Shown piece by piece: positions 10,263 through 19,880 of a DNA stretch of 64,000 nucleotides. The notes below the pieces were generated by a model. That model was not told the origin of the DNA. It saw nothing but the letters and a program-made list of their open reading frames with translations, and searched no databases. The first letter of the stretch is position 1; every line of letters begins with the position of its first letter. The stretch spans positions 124,001-188,000 of the forward strand of contig JAPLUT010000006.1 of NCBI GenBank assembly GCA_026397475.1, read 5' to 3'. The DNA comes from a candidate division SR1 bacterium. GTDB taxonomy: Bacteria > Patescibacteriota > Gracilibacteria > Absconditabacterales > Absconditicoccaceae. A program made the translations under genes and the position numbers.

Positions 10263-11741
10263 ATGCAGGAAAATACACAACCATTTCTTTTTGACAGGGA
10301 TAATCTCAGGCAGGTTTTTAGTAGTCGAAGACGTAAGGAATTACTACAAAAATATGGCTATAAGACGTTAACTGATCTTTATCGTACCTTGATTGCGCAA
10401 AAATCGCAGTGAGCAGAGTACATTGTGGGTCTGCCCGGAACGGGAAAGACTACTTTTGCTGTAGATTGTAAGTGAGCGCAGATTATAGAAACTCAAGAAG
10501 ATATTCATGCATTGCTGACATTAAGTTTTGATAAGATGGTCTTTATTACTTGCGATATAGAAGACGAAATCGCTCAAAATGCTTGAGCAATTACTTTGAT
10601 CCATACGAATGCTCAAAGAGTGGGATTGCAAAGAAAACAAAGAGATAGTGATATTGCAGAAGGCGAAGCAAAGACTGCTTTTGGAAGGCAAGCGGGGAGT
10701 GTTGCGAGAGTGGGTACGGATGATTCTATTTTAGTTTCTAGACTAAAAACTGATTATGAAGAGAAGGCTCGTATCGTCGTGTACAAAAGTAATGATGTAA
10801 ATAATCGAGATAAAAAAAAAGATATTCAGATAAAAAATCTTAGTACTAAGAAAAAATATACAGAAGCGGGAGTCGTTACTGCAAGCGGTAAATGGACGCC
10901 AGCGCAGATCGTGCATATTGAACATCAGCTCAAAAAAGTATTGTCTCTTGGCAAAGAAAAATGATTGACTTCATTTGTTATTATTGGACAGAATTCTTGA
11001 GGTAAGTATGATCTTGGATTGACACAAAGTGAAAGAACTGCGATTATAAACTTGGAACTTAAGAATGCATTGCCGATTATTTCTTCAAGTACACCTAAAT
11101 TTATCACAAATACTCAAGGAAAAATAATTAAAATAATTCCTGAACAAAGTCGAGCGGTACTCGGAAAAGAGAGGTTACCTCAGGGATTCATACAGTGATC
11201 CTACAATGAACTTCTCACTCAATATCCAAAATTTATCAAAAATAAAGACGCTTACGCAGTCAAAGTTTTTGCAGGATATAATTTTATCAACATAGGTACT
11301 ATTTCTATGGAGTGAACTAGCGAAAGTATTAGCGCTACTTTTATCAGAAAATGTCTTTTAGAAAGACATATTGCTGCTATCAAACCTTATCTTAGTCCTA
11401 CAATTTTTTCTGTTTTGACTTCAGAACATAATTTACAGGTTTTCCAAAGACGTTATTCATTACTGCAAGAGCGCGATCAAAAGCTTTTGGAAAATAAAGA
11501 GGAACTTATAAAAAAGTATAAGCTGAAAGATCCGCTTACTCAACAAGCATTAGTAAATAAAAAGTGAGTGCCTGTGGTTTTGAGCAAGAAATATGCAAGT
11601 GGTGCCAAGACTAGGAGAGATCAAGCCAAAATTATGACCTATCTTGAAAATGTTGATCAGATCATAAGAAAATCTGAAAGGGTGATTAAGAAGAGGTATG
11701 GTAAGCTGATTTATGCGAAGGAAAATATGTTGAAGATTTAA
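10263..11741 (+). CDS. P-loop NTPase of unknown function
   Basis: 492 residues. A clear Walker A, GLPGTGKTTF, lies at residues 56-65, followed by a strand KMVFITCDIED (about 95-105) whose acidic residues could serve as Walker B. A long central basic region (residues 112-235) and a helical C-terminal third with many Lys/Arg follow, suggesting contact with nucleic acid; this is inference. Eight or so glycines are TGA-encoded, including one just before the nucleotide loop. No helicase motif series or known domain could be named. It stands alone, with a possible TTGACA promoter at 10218 and a hairpin-rich region downstream. Confidence 0.75.
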
Positions 11742-11885
11742 TTTTTTTTATTTTTTCTACGGACTTCCGTCCGTAGCTACAGATATTTCATACCTCCGGC
11801 ATTCTTTTATGTCGTTGCAAGTCCCGAAGGGATGATGTATTATTAGCTTTGGATGGAAGTCCAAAGCGATTTATAAAAATTAAAT
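11742..11885. repeat. Palindromic repeat cluster
   Basis: Between convergent genes lie several perfect or near-perfect hairpins: CTACGGAC/GTCCGTAG near 11758-11777, and GCTTTGGA/TCCAAAGC near 11850-11871. The T-run before them may terminate the P-loop gene. The GTCCCGAAGGGA segment (about 11821) is a third small palindrome. Such clusters recur throughout the window. Confidence 0.6.
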
Positions 11886-12608
11886 TTATCCTGTCATCGG
11901 TACTTCCATTATTAAGACCTTACTATCGTTAATGCTCTTTATCTGTATTTTCTCTACATCCCAAATTCAGAATCCATCTCTTCTTGATAATTTTTGTCCT
12001 TCAATTTCTATTTCTCATTCAATTACGAATACATAAATTCCATTTCATTTCTTTTTAATTTGATAATTTGCAGATTTTTCACTTTCGAAATTTCCCAAAT
12101 GAAATCGTGCGTCTTGGTGAATCCAAACGCCTTGATCATCCTTACTTGGTGAGAGAATCTGATAAAAAGAATTTGTCTTTTCGATATCTCAAAGAGAGAT
12201 TTGATCGTATCTTGGTTCTACATCTTTTTTGTTGGGGAGGATTCGAATTTGTAAGAGTTTAACTTCTTTGTCTGTGTTTCTATTATATTCGCTATGTAAT
12301 ATTCCTTTCCCTGCGCTCATAACCTGTATGTCATTTTCTTTTATTATAGCGGTATTGCCCATACTATCCTTATGCTCAAAATCGCCTTGCAAAGGGATGG
12401 TAATGATTTCCATGTTGTCGTGAGGATGGGTGCCAAATCATTTTCCTGCTGCTATCGCATCATCATTCAAAACTCTCAATGCACCAAAATGCATCCTTTC
12501 TGGATCATAATATTCACCAAAGCTAAAAGTATGATGCGTATCCAACCATCAATGATTCGCATGCCCTCTTGATTCTGCTTTGTGGAGTACGGTATTTTTT
12601 GTATTCAT
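11886..12608 (-). CDS. Pirin family protein (bicupin)
   Basis: 240 residues with the pirin signature: HGWLDTHHTFSFGEYYDP, then GTHPHDNMEIITIPLQG (metal-binding His pair and Glu) and AGKGILHSE (the last metal His). A second cupin-like beta barrel follows, weaker in metal ligands. Pirins are cytosolic Fe-binding cupins; bacterial members such as YhhW act as quercetin dioxygenases or redox sensors, but the substrate here is unknown. Length fits the family (about 230-290). It is one of the few metabolic-type enzymes in the window and stands in a leftward pair with an unknown gene 39 bases upstream. Confidence 0.88.
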
Positions 12609-12647
12609 AATTTTTTTAAATTATAGGTATAAAAAATACGAAATCGT

Positions 12648-13499
12648 TTAAACTATATTTTTTAAGTCCTTTTTGAGTTTTTCAATCGCTGCTCTTAGCG
12701 TAATAGGTTCTTTTCATCCTAGAGTACGCAGTTCTTTTCAGTCGTGCATAAATCCAATATTGTGGGTAGATTTCTGGTCGTCTGACCATAAGGCTCGATA
12801 TAATGTTACGTTTCCATTGGTGTCTCCGTATCATTGAATAGGAGTTACTTTTTTATTTTTGCTTTCTCTGTTATGATCATTGATGAGTTCCAGAGTTAGC
12901 TCTTTAAATTTTTTTGTATCCATTTCCTCTGTAAGATCTGGGAATTCTATTTTTTCGAAATATAATATTACCTTATGGTAATTAACGCTAAGATCTGCTG
13001 CTAAATTGTCCACATCATCTATTAGACTCTCGGTTATTCCACTTGTTTCAAATTTACTTACTATTTTGTTTATTTGTTCTTTTTTGAAAAGTATAAATTC
13101 ATCATATACTTTGTTTAATTCTTGAAGATGACTTTTAAATACTTTGAGTTTATCTTGAGATAAGACGTGATCTCTTTCACATATAAAAAGTAATTCTCAA
13201 GGAGAAAGCGGTTTATCTTCCAATCATTTTTTAAAATATGATTCAGCTTTATTTTTATCTTGATCTACTAAAGCATTATATGCTCCAAATGTAAATCCAA
13301 TAGTAGAAGTATTTTTATAGTAATGCTGAAAAATTCCCGTTATAGTGGCTTCTTGTTTCCCCTCAGGATATATTCTTGGTAATGTTTCTTTATTCTTATT
13401 GTCATCTTCAATAGTCTTGAGAATCTCTTTTTTTGCCGTTTGATTATTCTTATTTTCTCAGGTACTGAGATTCTTATTTCATGATTTTCTTAGTTTCAT
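12648..13499 (-). CDS. Hypothetical protein, 283 aa
   Basis: Starts at ATG 13499 and runs to TAA at 12648, reading TGA as Gly at several points including residues 7 and 14. The N-terminal 45 residues are polar and look disordered; the middle is helical (for example KVFKSHLQELNKVYDEFILFKKEQ). The C-terminal 60 residues contain aromatic and polar residues reminiscent of a small alpha/beta domain. No signal peptide, no motif I can name. It lies 39 bases upstream of the pirin gene on the same strand, so the two may be co-transcribed. Confidence 0.65.
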
Positions 13500-13565
13500 T
13501 TGCGTGAAAACCGTAGTAAAACTAGGCTTGTTTCTCTATTTCTGTGATTTGTGTCAGGAATGCAT

Positions 13566-13623
13566 CTACCCCGCTAAAGCGGGGTAGAAACGACGGGAAA
13601 GTGCTTATGGAACTTTCCACGTC
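13566..13623. repeat. Two adjacent palindromes
   Basis: CTACCCCGCTaaAGCGGGGTAG (13566-13587) is a perfect 10-bp-arm hairpin; directly next to it GACGGGAAAGT pairs with ACTTTCCACGTC (13591-13623). The second could act as terminator-like structure for the leftward TraG-like gene, although no long T-run follows. Confidence 0.65.
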
Positions 13624-13628
13624 TTATT

Positions 13629-16600
13629 CTACTTCTGGCTCCAAACAACCTTTTGTTCGCCATTGACGTCTTTGAATTCCATAGCTTTCACCTTAATTTT
13701 GTCTCCGATGTTGTAGTATTTTTTTCGTTCGACTCATGCGGGAGCGACAATAAAGTTTTTATGGAGAAGTCATTCTACTCATTTTACGGTGACAAACATT
13801 CCGTAGTTATAGCTGAGTTTTATGTATCCATCGTACTCTTGTCCGATTTTAATGTCTTTGATACTAAAGGCTCCTGTACTCGCTTCTGGCTCATGAACTG
13901 GCGTTGCTGGGAAGACTTTTGGTATCTCTGTTGTTCAAGAGGGAGCTGCTTTTACTGGAGAAGTAGCTGCCGCTGTTGCTGCTTGTTGTTTGGCAAGCGC
14001 CTCTTCTTTTTCTTTTGTGATGCCAAGTTCTTTTTCTAGTTTAGCAATGTTGGGACAGAATTTGAGATAGGTTTGTTTTTCTTTTTTGATTCCTGTCTGT
14101 GCGTAGATATCGTCGAGTTGTCTTTGTGCGTTTTCTTTCGAGCCAATCCAAATCATCAGAGGTCCGTTATTTTCTATTGTTATGGTTTGATGTTGATAAA
14201 TATCTACATGGATGGGAATTTCTTTATCTATATCCAAAGTGATTTTTCCTCCTGCTTGATATTTGATATTTGCCTGATCTTCTATGCCTTTTGGCTTAGT
14301 GTACCAGATTGCTTTGTGCGCGTAATATTCGTTATCAAAAATAATTGCGTCCGGTTCTACGCCGTCGATAGCAAATTCTGTGAAGTAAGAAATATGTTGT
14401 TCGACAAAGAGATCGTGGAGATTATCCATTTCTATTTCACTGACTCCTATGGCTTCGAGTTTCGCTTTTTCCATAACTTTTTCTTGGAGCGAGAACGTTT
14501 TGTTTGATCGAGCGCTCATGAGTTTTTCGAGTTGATCTCTTCCCATTGCGTATCTTTGTCTTGATTGTTTTCTAATCTTGTCGATCAATTCTAGTGATCC
14601 TTCTGGTGTCGTGATCGGTAATGTTTTCATACTGAAAGGATCAGATGAAATACCGTCTATCATCAGTCTTGCGTAAGCAGTATATTTTGGCAATGAAATC
14701 AAATCGTTTGTTCCTATCATATTTTTAAATTGGCCTGCAATCATATCCGCATCATCTTTTCCAAGCGTAAATGCTATCGTTGTACCTACGTTACCAAAGA
14801 TGGCATCTTTGATTTCTTCCATAAGCTGTGAGGTATATTGGTTGGCTACTATCAGTGCGAGCTTATATTTTCTCGCTTCTGAAAGGATGGTTACGAATGA
14901 TTCTGATGCAAAGTTTTGAAACTCATCAATGTAGAGGTAAAATGGTCTTCTTTGATGTGCCGCTACGTCAGCTCTCGACATCGCATCAATTTGGAATTTA
15001 GTTACCAATAATGATCAAATCATATTTGCGTTATCTTCTCCAATCTTTCCTTTACTGAGGTTGATCAGGATTATTTTTCAATCGTCCATAGCCTTTCTGA
15101 GGTTGAGTTTCGTTCTTGGTTGTCCAAAAATATTTCTCACAAGTTTAGATGAAAGAAATTGTCCTACTTTATTAGTAATAGGAGAAATGGCTTCATCTCT
15201 TTGCTTCTCGGGTCGTTTGTTGAATTCTGATACTCGGAATTTTAATATCACTGCATCTTTTACGCAAGAAATAACTTCTTCACGGAAATTTTTATCTGTA
15301 AGTACTCTCAAGATATGCATTAGGGTTGCATTGGGATAATCTACGAGAGAGAGTGCAACATTTCTGAGTATGTATTCCAATCTTGGTCCTCGACTATCTC
15401 CAAAAAGTTTTTTAAATGTAGAAACAACTCCAGATGCTATCAGGTTTTTCTCTTCTTCCGTATTTCCTTGGAGAAGATTAAATCCGATAGGAAAATCTGA
15501 GTCTGATACATCAAACAATATTACATCGTTGATTCTATTGGTAGGAATATGTTCGAGTACATCATCAACTAATTCACCGTGCGGATCCAATAGTGCGAGT
15601 CCATTGCCTGCAATCATATCGTTTTTTATGAGATTTGCTATGAAGGTAGATTTACCTGTTCCTGTTTTTCCTACGATATACATATGTCTAAACTTATCTT
15701 CTTCTTTTATTCCAAACAATATTTTATCTCCTCTGTAATCGGTGTTTCCCAAAACTGTTAATTTCTTGGGATCACTATTTGTTGGTGTAGGAAGATTTGT
15801 TGGGTAAGGAAGTTTCCTATAGGGAGTATATTCTAATCCTTTATTGAAATTTTCTACGGTCGGGATATGGAAAAAATTCTGTGATTGTGCGTAGGTCATT
15901 CCGTGGAATTTTTCAGATTTCTTTATATTTATATTTCCATTAGATATGAAGGGAGAAAATGCTGCGATAATGTTTTTCTTCAGTGACTCTTTTACGTAAT
16001 TGTCTTTAGTCGTGATTTTATAACTAAAAGATCAAAAAATATCGGGCTTCATCTCTGTAGGTTTTTCTATCGGTGTCCCATCGGGATTTTTCTTTTTTTC
16101 TCGTATTCGTCTAAAGATTTTGCTCATATATTGTATAAATGTTTTTTTAAGTCCAAACGTATAGGTAAAGTATATATCTAGTTTAGAATTGGCATCTACA
16201 AGATTATATAAAGCAAAAATTCCATTCATCGGATCCATATAGGTTCCGCCTCTTGTAAATTCGTCCTTGCTGACCAAAGTTCCTTCTTTGGAAAAAAGAA
16301 GCCAGTCTCTGTCAGGAGGAAGCGCAATTGCGTTTTTTAATTCAACAAGATCTGTTGTAGGGTAGCTTGCGTAAAAAGTGTTTTCAAAATAATTTTTGAA
16401 ATCTTTTGGTACTCCTACATAGAGCTTGATATCAGTAGCGTTTCCGCTGATCATGAAAATTATTTTCTTTTGTCTTAAGCTTATGATATTTTTGCTCACG
16501 GTATCTCGATGATTAATTCCGCGGTCATTATCTTTGAAAGGTTTGATATGAAAAAAAACGTAACTTGTTGAACGATCGACAGGTTGTGTGTTTATAGTTG

Positions 16601-16679
16601 TTTTTGTCTCTACGACTTTTTCTTTTTTTCATCCTGCTCAAGCGAGCAATCTTCCCAGTCTTTCTGCTTGTTTTAACAT
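13629..16679 (-). CDS. TraG/VirD4-like conjugation ATPase with C-terminal S1 domain
   Basis: 1016 residues across several TGA(Gly) codons. Walker A GKTGTGKST is at about 337-345, followed by ALLDPHGEL (about 360); the TraG/VirD4-type ATPase core continues with INLSKGKIGE and Walker B LYIDEFQNF (about 582-590), then LIVANQY, typical of coupling-type ATPases that move DNA or protein through type IV systems. The N-terminal 330 residues are a cytosolic-looking domain without an obvious membrane helix. Residues about 940-1016 form an S1 RNA-binding domain (GQEYDGYIK, YGMFVTV, GVEGLLH, IGDKIKVKAMEF), separated by an Ala/Pro linker. A paralogue without S1 is at 44.2-47.4 kb. Substrate unknown. Confidence 0.87.
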
Positions 16680-17106
16680 TTTGTTTGTAAGTGGTTAAAG
16701 TTTCAAAGGAAATACAGTTGAAACCTATTTATTGGTTCTTGTATATTATATGTATTTTATAGTAAAAAGCAAGTTTTTCGGTATTGTTGTTTATTTGTAT
16801 TTATAGAGTCATAAGCTCGCACAGGGATTGAATTCTAATAAAGATTTTAACGCTCCGCTGGGTCACTTTTTGGCATTGCCCCAAAAACTGACGAAAAAGG
16901 TCTAGGAAAAATCATCCGCCATTTGATTTTTCCGGACTAGACAATCAGAGCGGGTATTCCAGCCCTGCCTGCCGCAGGCAGGTTTTGAAACTCAACACGA
17001 ATATCTTGCTATCAGTTACTTAGCTTGTATTGAATAAAACTGCCTTTTACATAAACTTGTTTCTAGGAATTATTCATTATTAATTTTTAATTATTCATTT
17101 ATTTCC
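16680..17106. other. Intergenic region with nested inverted repeats
   Basis: No gene or recognised RNA. From about 16870 there are stacked inverted repeats: GTCACTTTTTGG with CCAAAAACTGAC, CTAGGAAAAATCA with TGATTTTTCCGGACTAG, and the widespread palindrome CCTGCCTGCCGCAGGCAGG (about 16964-16982). I compared it mentally with tmRNA, RNase P and SRP RNA signatures and found none. It may be a mobile palindromic repeat. Confidence 0.5.
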
Positions 17107-17868
17107 GTGTATCTCTACAGTTTCGATCGTTTTTTTGGCTTTGATAAGGTCTGTATCTTGGCTGAAACTACGGACAAAAAAAAAGTGAAGGCGGGGGATT
17201 TGTTGATTTTTGGGAATCAATATTTTTTGGCATTGGGAGACAAGTTGGCTTTTGCTGAGCAATATCAACAGCTTACTCCGGTAAAAGCGGAGCTGGTATA
17301 TAAAGCATTTCTTTCTCTTCCCGCATTGAAATTATTTCACTGGATGGTGGAAACGTATTATACTACATACAAATCGGTGGTGAGACTTTTTTTCGCTGAT
17401 AGTATTGAGAAACTTTTGGAACGTGAAGGCAAACTTAAACAGTCTGTAAAGTCGAAGGTCCATAAAGTCGAAAGTCGTAAAATCGAAAGTCTTTGAAACT
17501 TTTCTTTGTCTCAAGAAGGGCAGACGCTTATTGTTTTCCCTGATTTACGGACGATGTTTAACAGTGGAACGATGGAATGATGGAACGATGGAACGATAGA
17601 AAATAATAATTTTGTTACATTGCTTTCAAGTAATACTCAGAATCAAAAGGATGTGCATCGATGGGAAATCAAGAAGTGAATAAAATCAGTAATTATTTGT
17701 ACTTATGCTGAGATATTTCAAGATTTTCATAATCTGAAAAAGATAATTTTTGTCGATCCGCATAAGCGATATTATGCGAGTCAGCAAGACCCGAGATATA
17801 AGGTAGGGGAGGTTATCGATGAGATGAAGAAATTGTATGATGCGGAGGTCGAAATTGTGGGGGTGTAG
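17107..17868 (+). CDS. Truncated PriA-like primosomal protein, no ATPase motif
   Basis: 253 residues from GTG 17107. The first 110 residues resemble the 3'-end DNA-binding domain of PriA (LYSFDRFFGFDKV, then LPALKLFHWMVETYYTTY). Later GQTLIVFPDL, VIICTYAEIFQDF and IIFVDPHKRYYASQQDPRY match PriA's helicase strands 'LvLvPE', 'GTRSAlF' and 'IVDEEHd.sYk', but the Walker A segment is absent and the DEEH box reads DPHK. The C-terminal helicase and zinc modules are missing; full PriA is 700+ residues. The place of the P-loop holds repeat-like DNA (KSKVHKVESRKIES; MEGWNDGTIE). It may keep a fork-binding role, or be decaying. Confidence 0.65.
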
Positions 17869-17871
17869 GTA

Positions 17872-17967
17872 CCCCACCCTAACCCTCCCCACTACGTGGA
17901 GAGGGAACTACGCCCCTCTCTAAGAATTGGAGAGCCCACATTCGTGGATAAAGGGAAAGGGGTGAGG
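17872..17967. repeat. CCCCACCC...GGGTGAGG terminal-inverted-repeat element
   Basis: A 96-base non-coding element: C-rich start CCCCACCCTAACCCTCCCC, internal GAGAGGG and CCCCTCTC arms, and G-rich end AAAGGGAAAGGGGTGAGG. The ends mirror those of the DUF559-carrying element at 34811-35287 (CCTCACCCCCTTTCCCC). It looks like a non-autonomous, MITE-like version sitting just after the PriA-like stop codon. Confidence 0.6.
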
Positions 17968-17981
17968 TAACTAAAATGAAC

Positions 17982-18010
17982 AAAAAAAAACTTCCCGGGA
18001 AACCGGGAAG
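17982..18010 (-). terminator. Intrinsic terminator
   Basis: Minus strand: CTTCCCGG-ttt-CCGGGAAG-type hairpin followed by nine T. Serves the small secreted protein gene at 18046-18522. Confidence 0.8.
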
Positions 18011-18045
18011 GTCTTGTTACTTTTTTTTGTTGTTAATTAATTGTA

Positions 18046-18522
18046 TTAAATACAATTTAATCTTACCTTAATTATTGCTAAGAAACAGCCTAAAGTGTCC
18101 ATCTGATGCTCTCTTGAAGATGTTTCCTTGGTATTTTGAAGGTCATCTATACGATAAGTGATCAAGATTTGCATTTTACTTAACTTTTTTATCGCATCCA
18201 TCATTTCTAATCCATAGATACTGGCAGCTGCATCATCAATGTCTTTATCACCGGTAATTTCGGTAAAAACACTATTTTGATAACAAGGAATCGTTGCCTT
18301 TACTACGCTTAAAAACGATTTTAACGTAATGAGTTCATCTTCTCTTGAAAGAGATGTATCAGAATTGCTTTTCAATCTATTTTGCCAATGGCTAAGAAGC
18401 TTTTCTGCTTGTGTTAATCTGTGTTTCTCTATTCTTCCAAGTGAATCACTTTTTGTTGTTTTTTGTGCGTTTGTAGTTATCGAGCTAATAAGCACTACTA
18501 CAATAATAAATAATTTTTGCAT
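18046..18522 (-). CDS. Small secreted protein, unknown function
   Basis: 158 residues. The N-terminus is a good Sec signal peptide (MQKLFIIVVVLISSITTNAQ, cleavage likely after NA or AQ). The mature part is helical and polar with a few Cys (Cys near residues 80, 146 and 157). No family recognised. None of its glycines uses TGA, unlike core genes of the window, and the 'NAQ' signal end resembles Bacteroidetes exported proteins, so recent acquisition is possible. It forms its own transcription unit with a terminator immediately downstream, the same pattern as the next two leftward genes. Confidence 0.7.
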   Translation of the reverse strand: MQKLFIIVVVLISSITTNAQKTTKSDSLGRIEKHRLTQAEKLLSHWQNRLKSNSDTSLSREDELITLKSFLSVVKATIPCYQNSVFTEITGDKDIDDAAASIYGLEMMDAIKKLSKMQILITYRIDDLQNTKETSSREHQMDTLGCFLAIIKVRLNCI

Positions 18523-18605
18523 GATATTTTTTTTATGTTTCTTTTTGTGATTTACTTATATCTATTTCGTATACAATGTCAAGTCTATTTTTTTGAAGGA
18601 GAATA

Positions 18606-18632
18606 TAAAAAAACTCCCCGGAAAACCGGGAA
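18606..18632 (-). terminator. Intrinsic terminator
   Basis: Minus strand: CTTCCCGGttttCCGGGGAG followed by seven T. Ends the 18661-19164 gene. Nearly identical in stem to the terminator at 17982-18010. Confidence 0.8.
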
Positions 18633-18660
18633 GATCTTGCTTTTTTGATGCTGTACTGAT

Positions 18661-19164
18661 TTAATCAGATATTATCAATATCCTTGATTCAGGAATAGAA
18701 TCTAGCACTCCCTGCTTCCTTAACAAGCTAACGAAACTTTCGTAGGGGTCAGAAAATTCTTTTTCTCCTGATACATAATTTTTGAATAAATAATTCCCTT
18801 TTGAAAGAATTTCTACTTCAAGCTGGTGGGTAAGGAGATTGTAGATTCCTCCTCGGGAAGATCGAATGCCTTTCTTTTGAATTTCTTCTCCCCATTTGTT
18901 TATTTTTTCTTTTAATTCTTCCAAAGTCCCGATGACTTCCGTTTTTTTTGGAAATCTTATGGTGCCTGGGATTACTCCATTTTTCTCCCGGTAAAGGAGG
19001 ATATTGTAGTTATACGCCCGACTTCCCACATTGACTAATCTAAAGTCACTTTGGCCGTCTTTGGTTTCTACAATAATGTAGTTTCGCGTTTTTATGGCGA
19101 TAATTTCATTAGTTATTGCCGCTCTCATGTTAGTTGATGTTTGAAACTTTGCTAGTATATTCAT
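18661..19164 (-). CDS. Hypothetical protein, 167 aa
   Basis: Open without any in-frame TGA. The N-terminal half looks beta-rich (IIAIKTRNYIIVETKDG, DFRLVNVGSRAYNYNILLY), the middle is a charged helix (LEELKEKINKWGEEIQKKG), the C-terminus mixed. No signal peptide or membrane segment, so probably cytosolic. About 12 glycines, all GGN codons. Family not recognised. It stands as a single-gene unit with its own hairpin terminator, in a run of three such units on the same strand. Confidence 0.65.
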   Translation of the reverse strand: MNILAKFQTSTNMRAAITNEIIAIKTRNYIIVETKDGQSDFRLVNVGSRAYNYNILLYREKNGVIPGTIRFPKKTEVIGTLEELKEKINKWGEEIQKKGIRSSRGGIYNLLTHQLEVEILSKGNYLFKNYVSGEKEFSDPYESFVSLLRKQGVLDSIPESRILIISD

Positions 19165-19235
19165 AATTTTATTTTTTTTGTTTGTGTGTCCTGAACCATA
19201 CTTATTCTAATTAAAATGTCAAATATATTTTTTTT

Positions 19236-19301
19236 AAAAATATATAATTTCGACGTCGAAAAAAATTTCGTTATCACTCAAATTTTTTCTGCGTCTCAAT
19301 T
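19236..19301 (-). repeat. Dispersed 66-base repeat, copy 2 (inverted)
   Basis: The reverse complement reads AATTGAGACGCAG... with the CGACGTCG core, matching 9983-10048 with a few differences. The two copies face each other and bracket 10.0-19.2 kb. Confidence 0.8.
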
Positions 19302-19303
19302 AT

Positions 19304-19329
19304 AAAAAAAAGCTTCGGGAAACCGAAGC
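19304..19329 (-). terminator. Intrinsic terminator
   Basis: Minus strand: GCTTCGGtttcCCGAAGC followed by eight T. Ends the membrane-protein gene at 19339-19698. Confidence 0.8.
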
Positions 19330-19338
19330 ATTTATTAT

Positions 19339-19698
19339 TTAATCTGATTGTTTATTGTATTTTATAACTTTAGCTATGTATATCCCTATGCATAGAAGAA
19401 TAAGCGCAAAAATTAATGCTCGCCATTCATCTATGACATAAAAGAATATGTTTCCTGCGGCCGTTATAGCTCCAAATGCTCCACATGTCATCAATAGTAT
19501 TCCTCGGATTTTGTTGTCGAGAATTTCATATTTTTTTAGTATGAAGCCTAGTCCTCCTTCGCCTAGAAGGAAAGGAAGCAATATCCAAAGATTTATTCTT
19601 TCCCATGGAAAGTTGTATCCAAATAGGATTAGTGTCCATAGAAGCGCTATGAGAATCAAATAATCCCCCGTTTTTTTTAAAATTAAAGGTTTTTCCAT
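19339..19698 (-). CDS. Small integ­ral membrane protein, 119 aa
   Basis: Four hydrophobic segments are visible: about residues 13-29 (YLILIALLWTLILFGY), 37-53 (LWILLPFLLGEGGLGFIL), 66-86 (GILLMTCGAFGAITAAGNIFF) and 92-110 (ALIFALILLCIGIYIAKVI). Short charged loops separate them, so it is likely an inner-membrane protein. No catalytic or transport motif recognised. Ten or so glycines and none is TGA. Third of three leftward single-gene units, each with a G/C hairpin and T-run behind it. Confidence 0.7.
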   Translation of the reverse strand: MEKPLILKKTGDYLILIALLWTLILFGYNFPWERINLWILLPFLLGEGGLGFILKKYEILDNKIRGILLMTCGAFGAITAAGNIFFYVIDEWRALIFALILLCIGIYIAKVIKYNKQSD

Positions 19699-19880
19699 GA
19701 TCTATTTTTTTGTTTGTATACAAGAACATTACATATCTAAACAAAAAAGTCAACTATATTAGCTTTTTTTTGTCTCTTGTGAAGTAAAGAAGTATCTAAA
19801 TGGTCCTTCTATTTGATAAATTCATTGATGGGGAATATAATAATGTCGTATACTCCTTTTAATTTATTAGTCAATCCGTG

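Noticed and set aside
16800-17000. Possible structural RNA (tmRNA, RNase P, SRP)
   Set aside because: Hairpins are present, but no tRNA-like ends, peptide tag, P4 core or SRP loop could be found.
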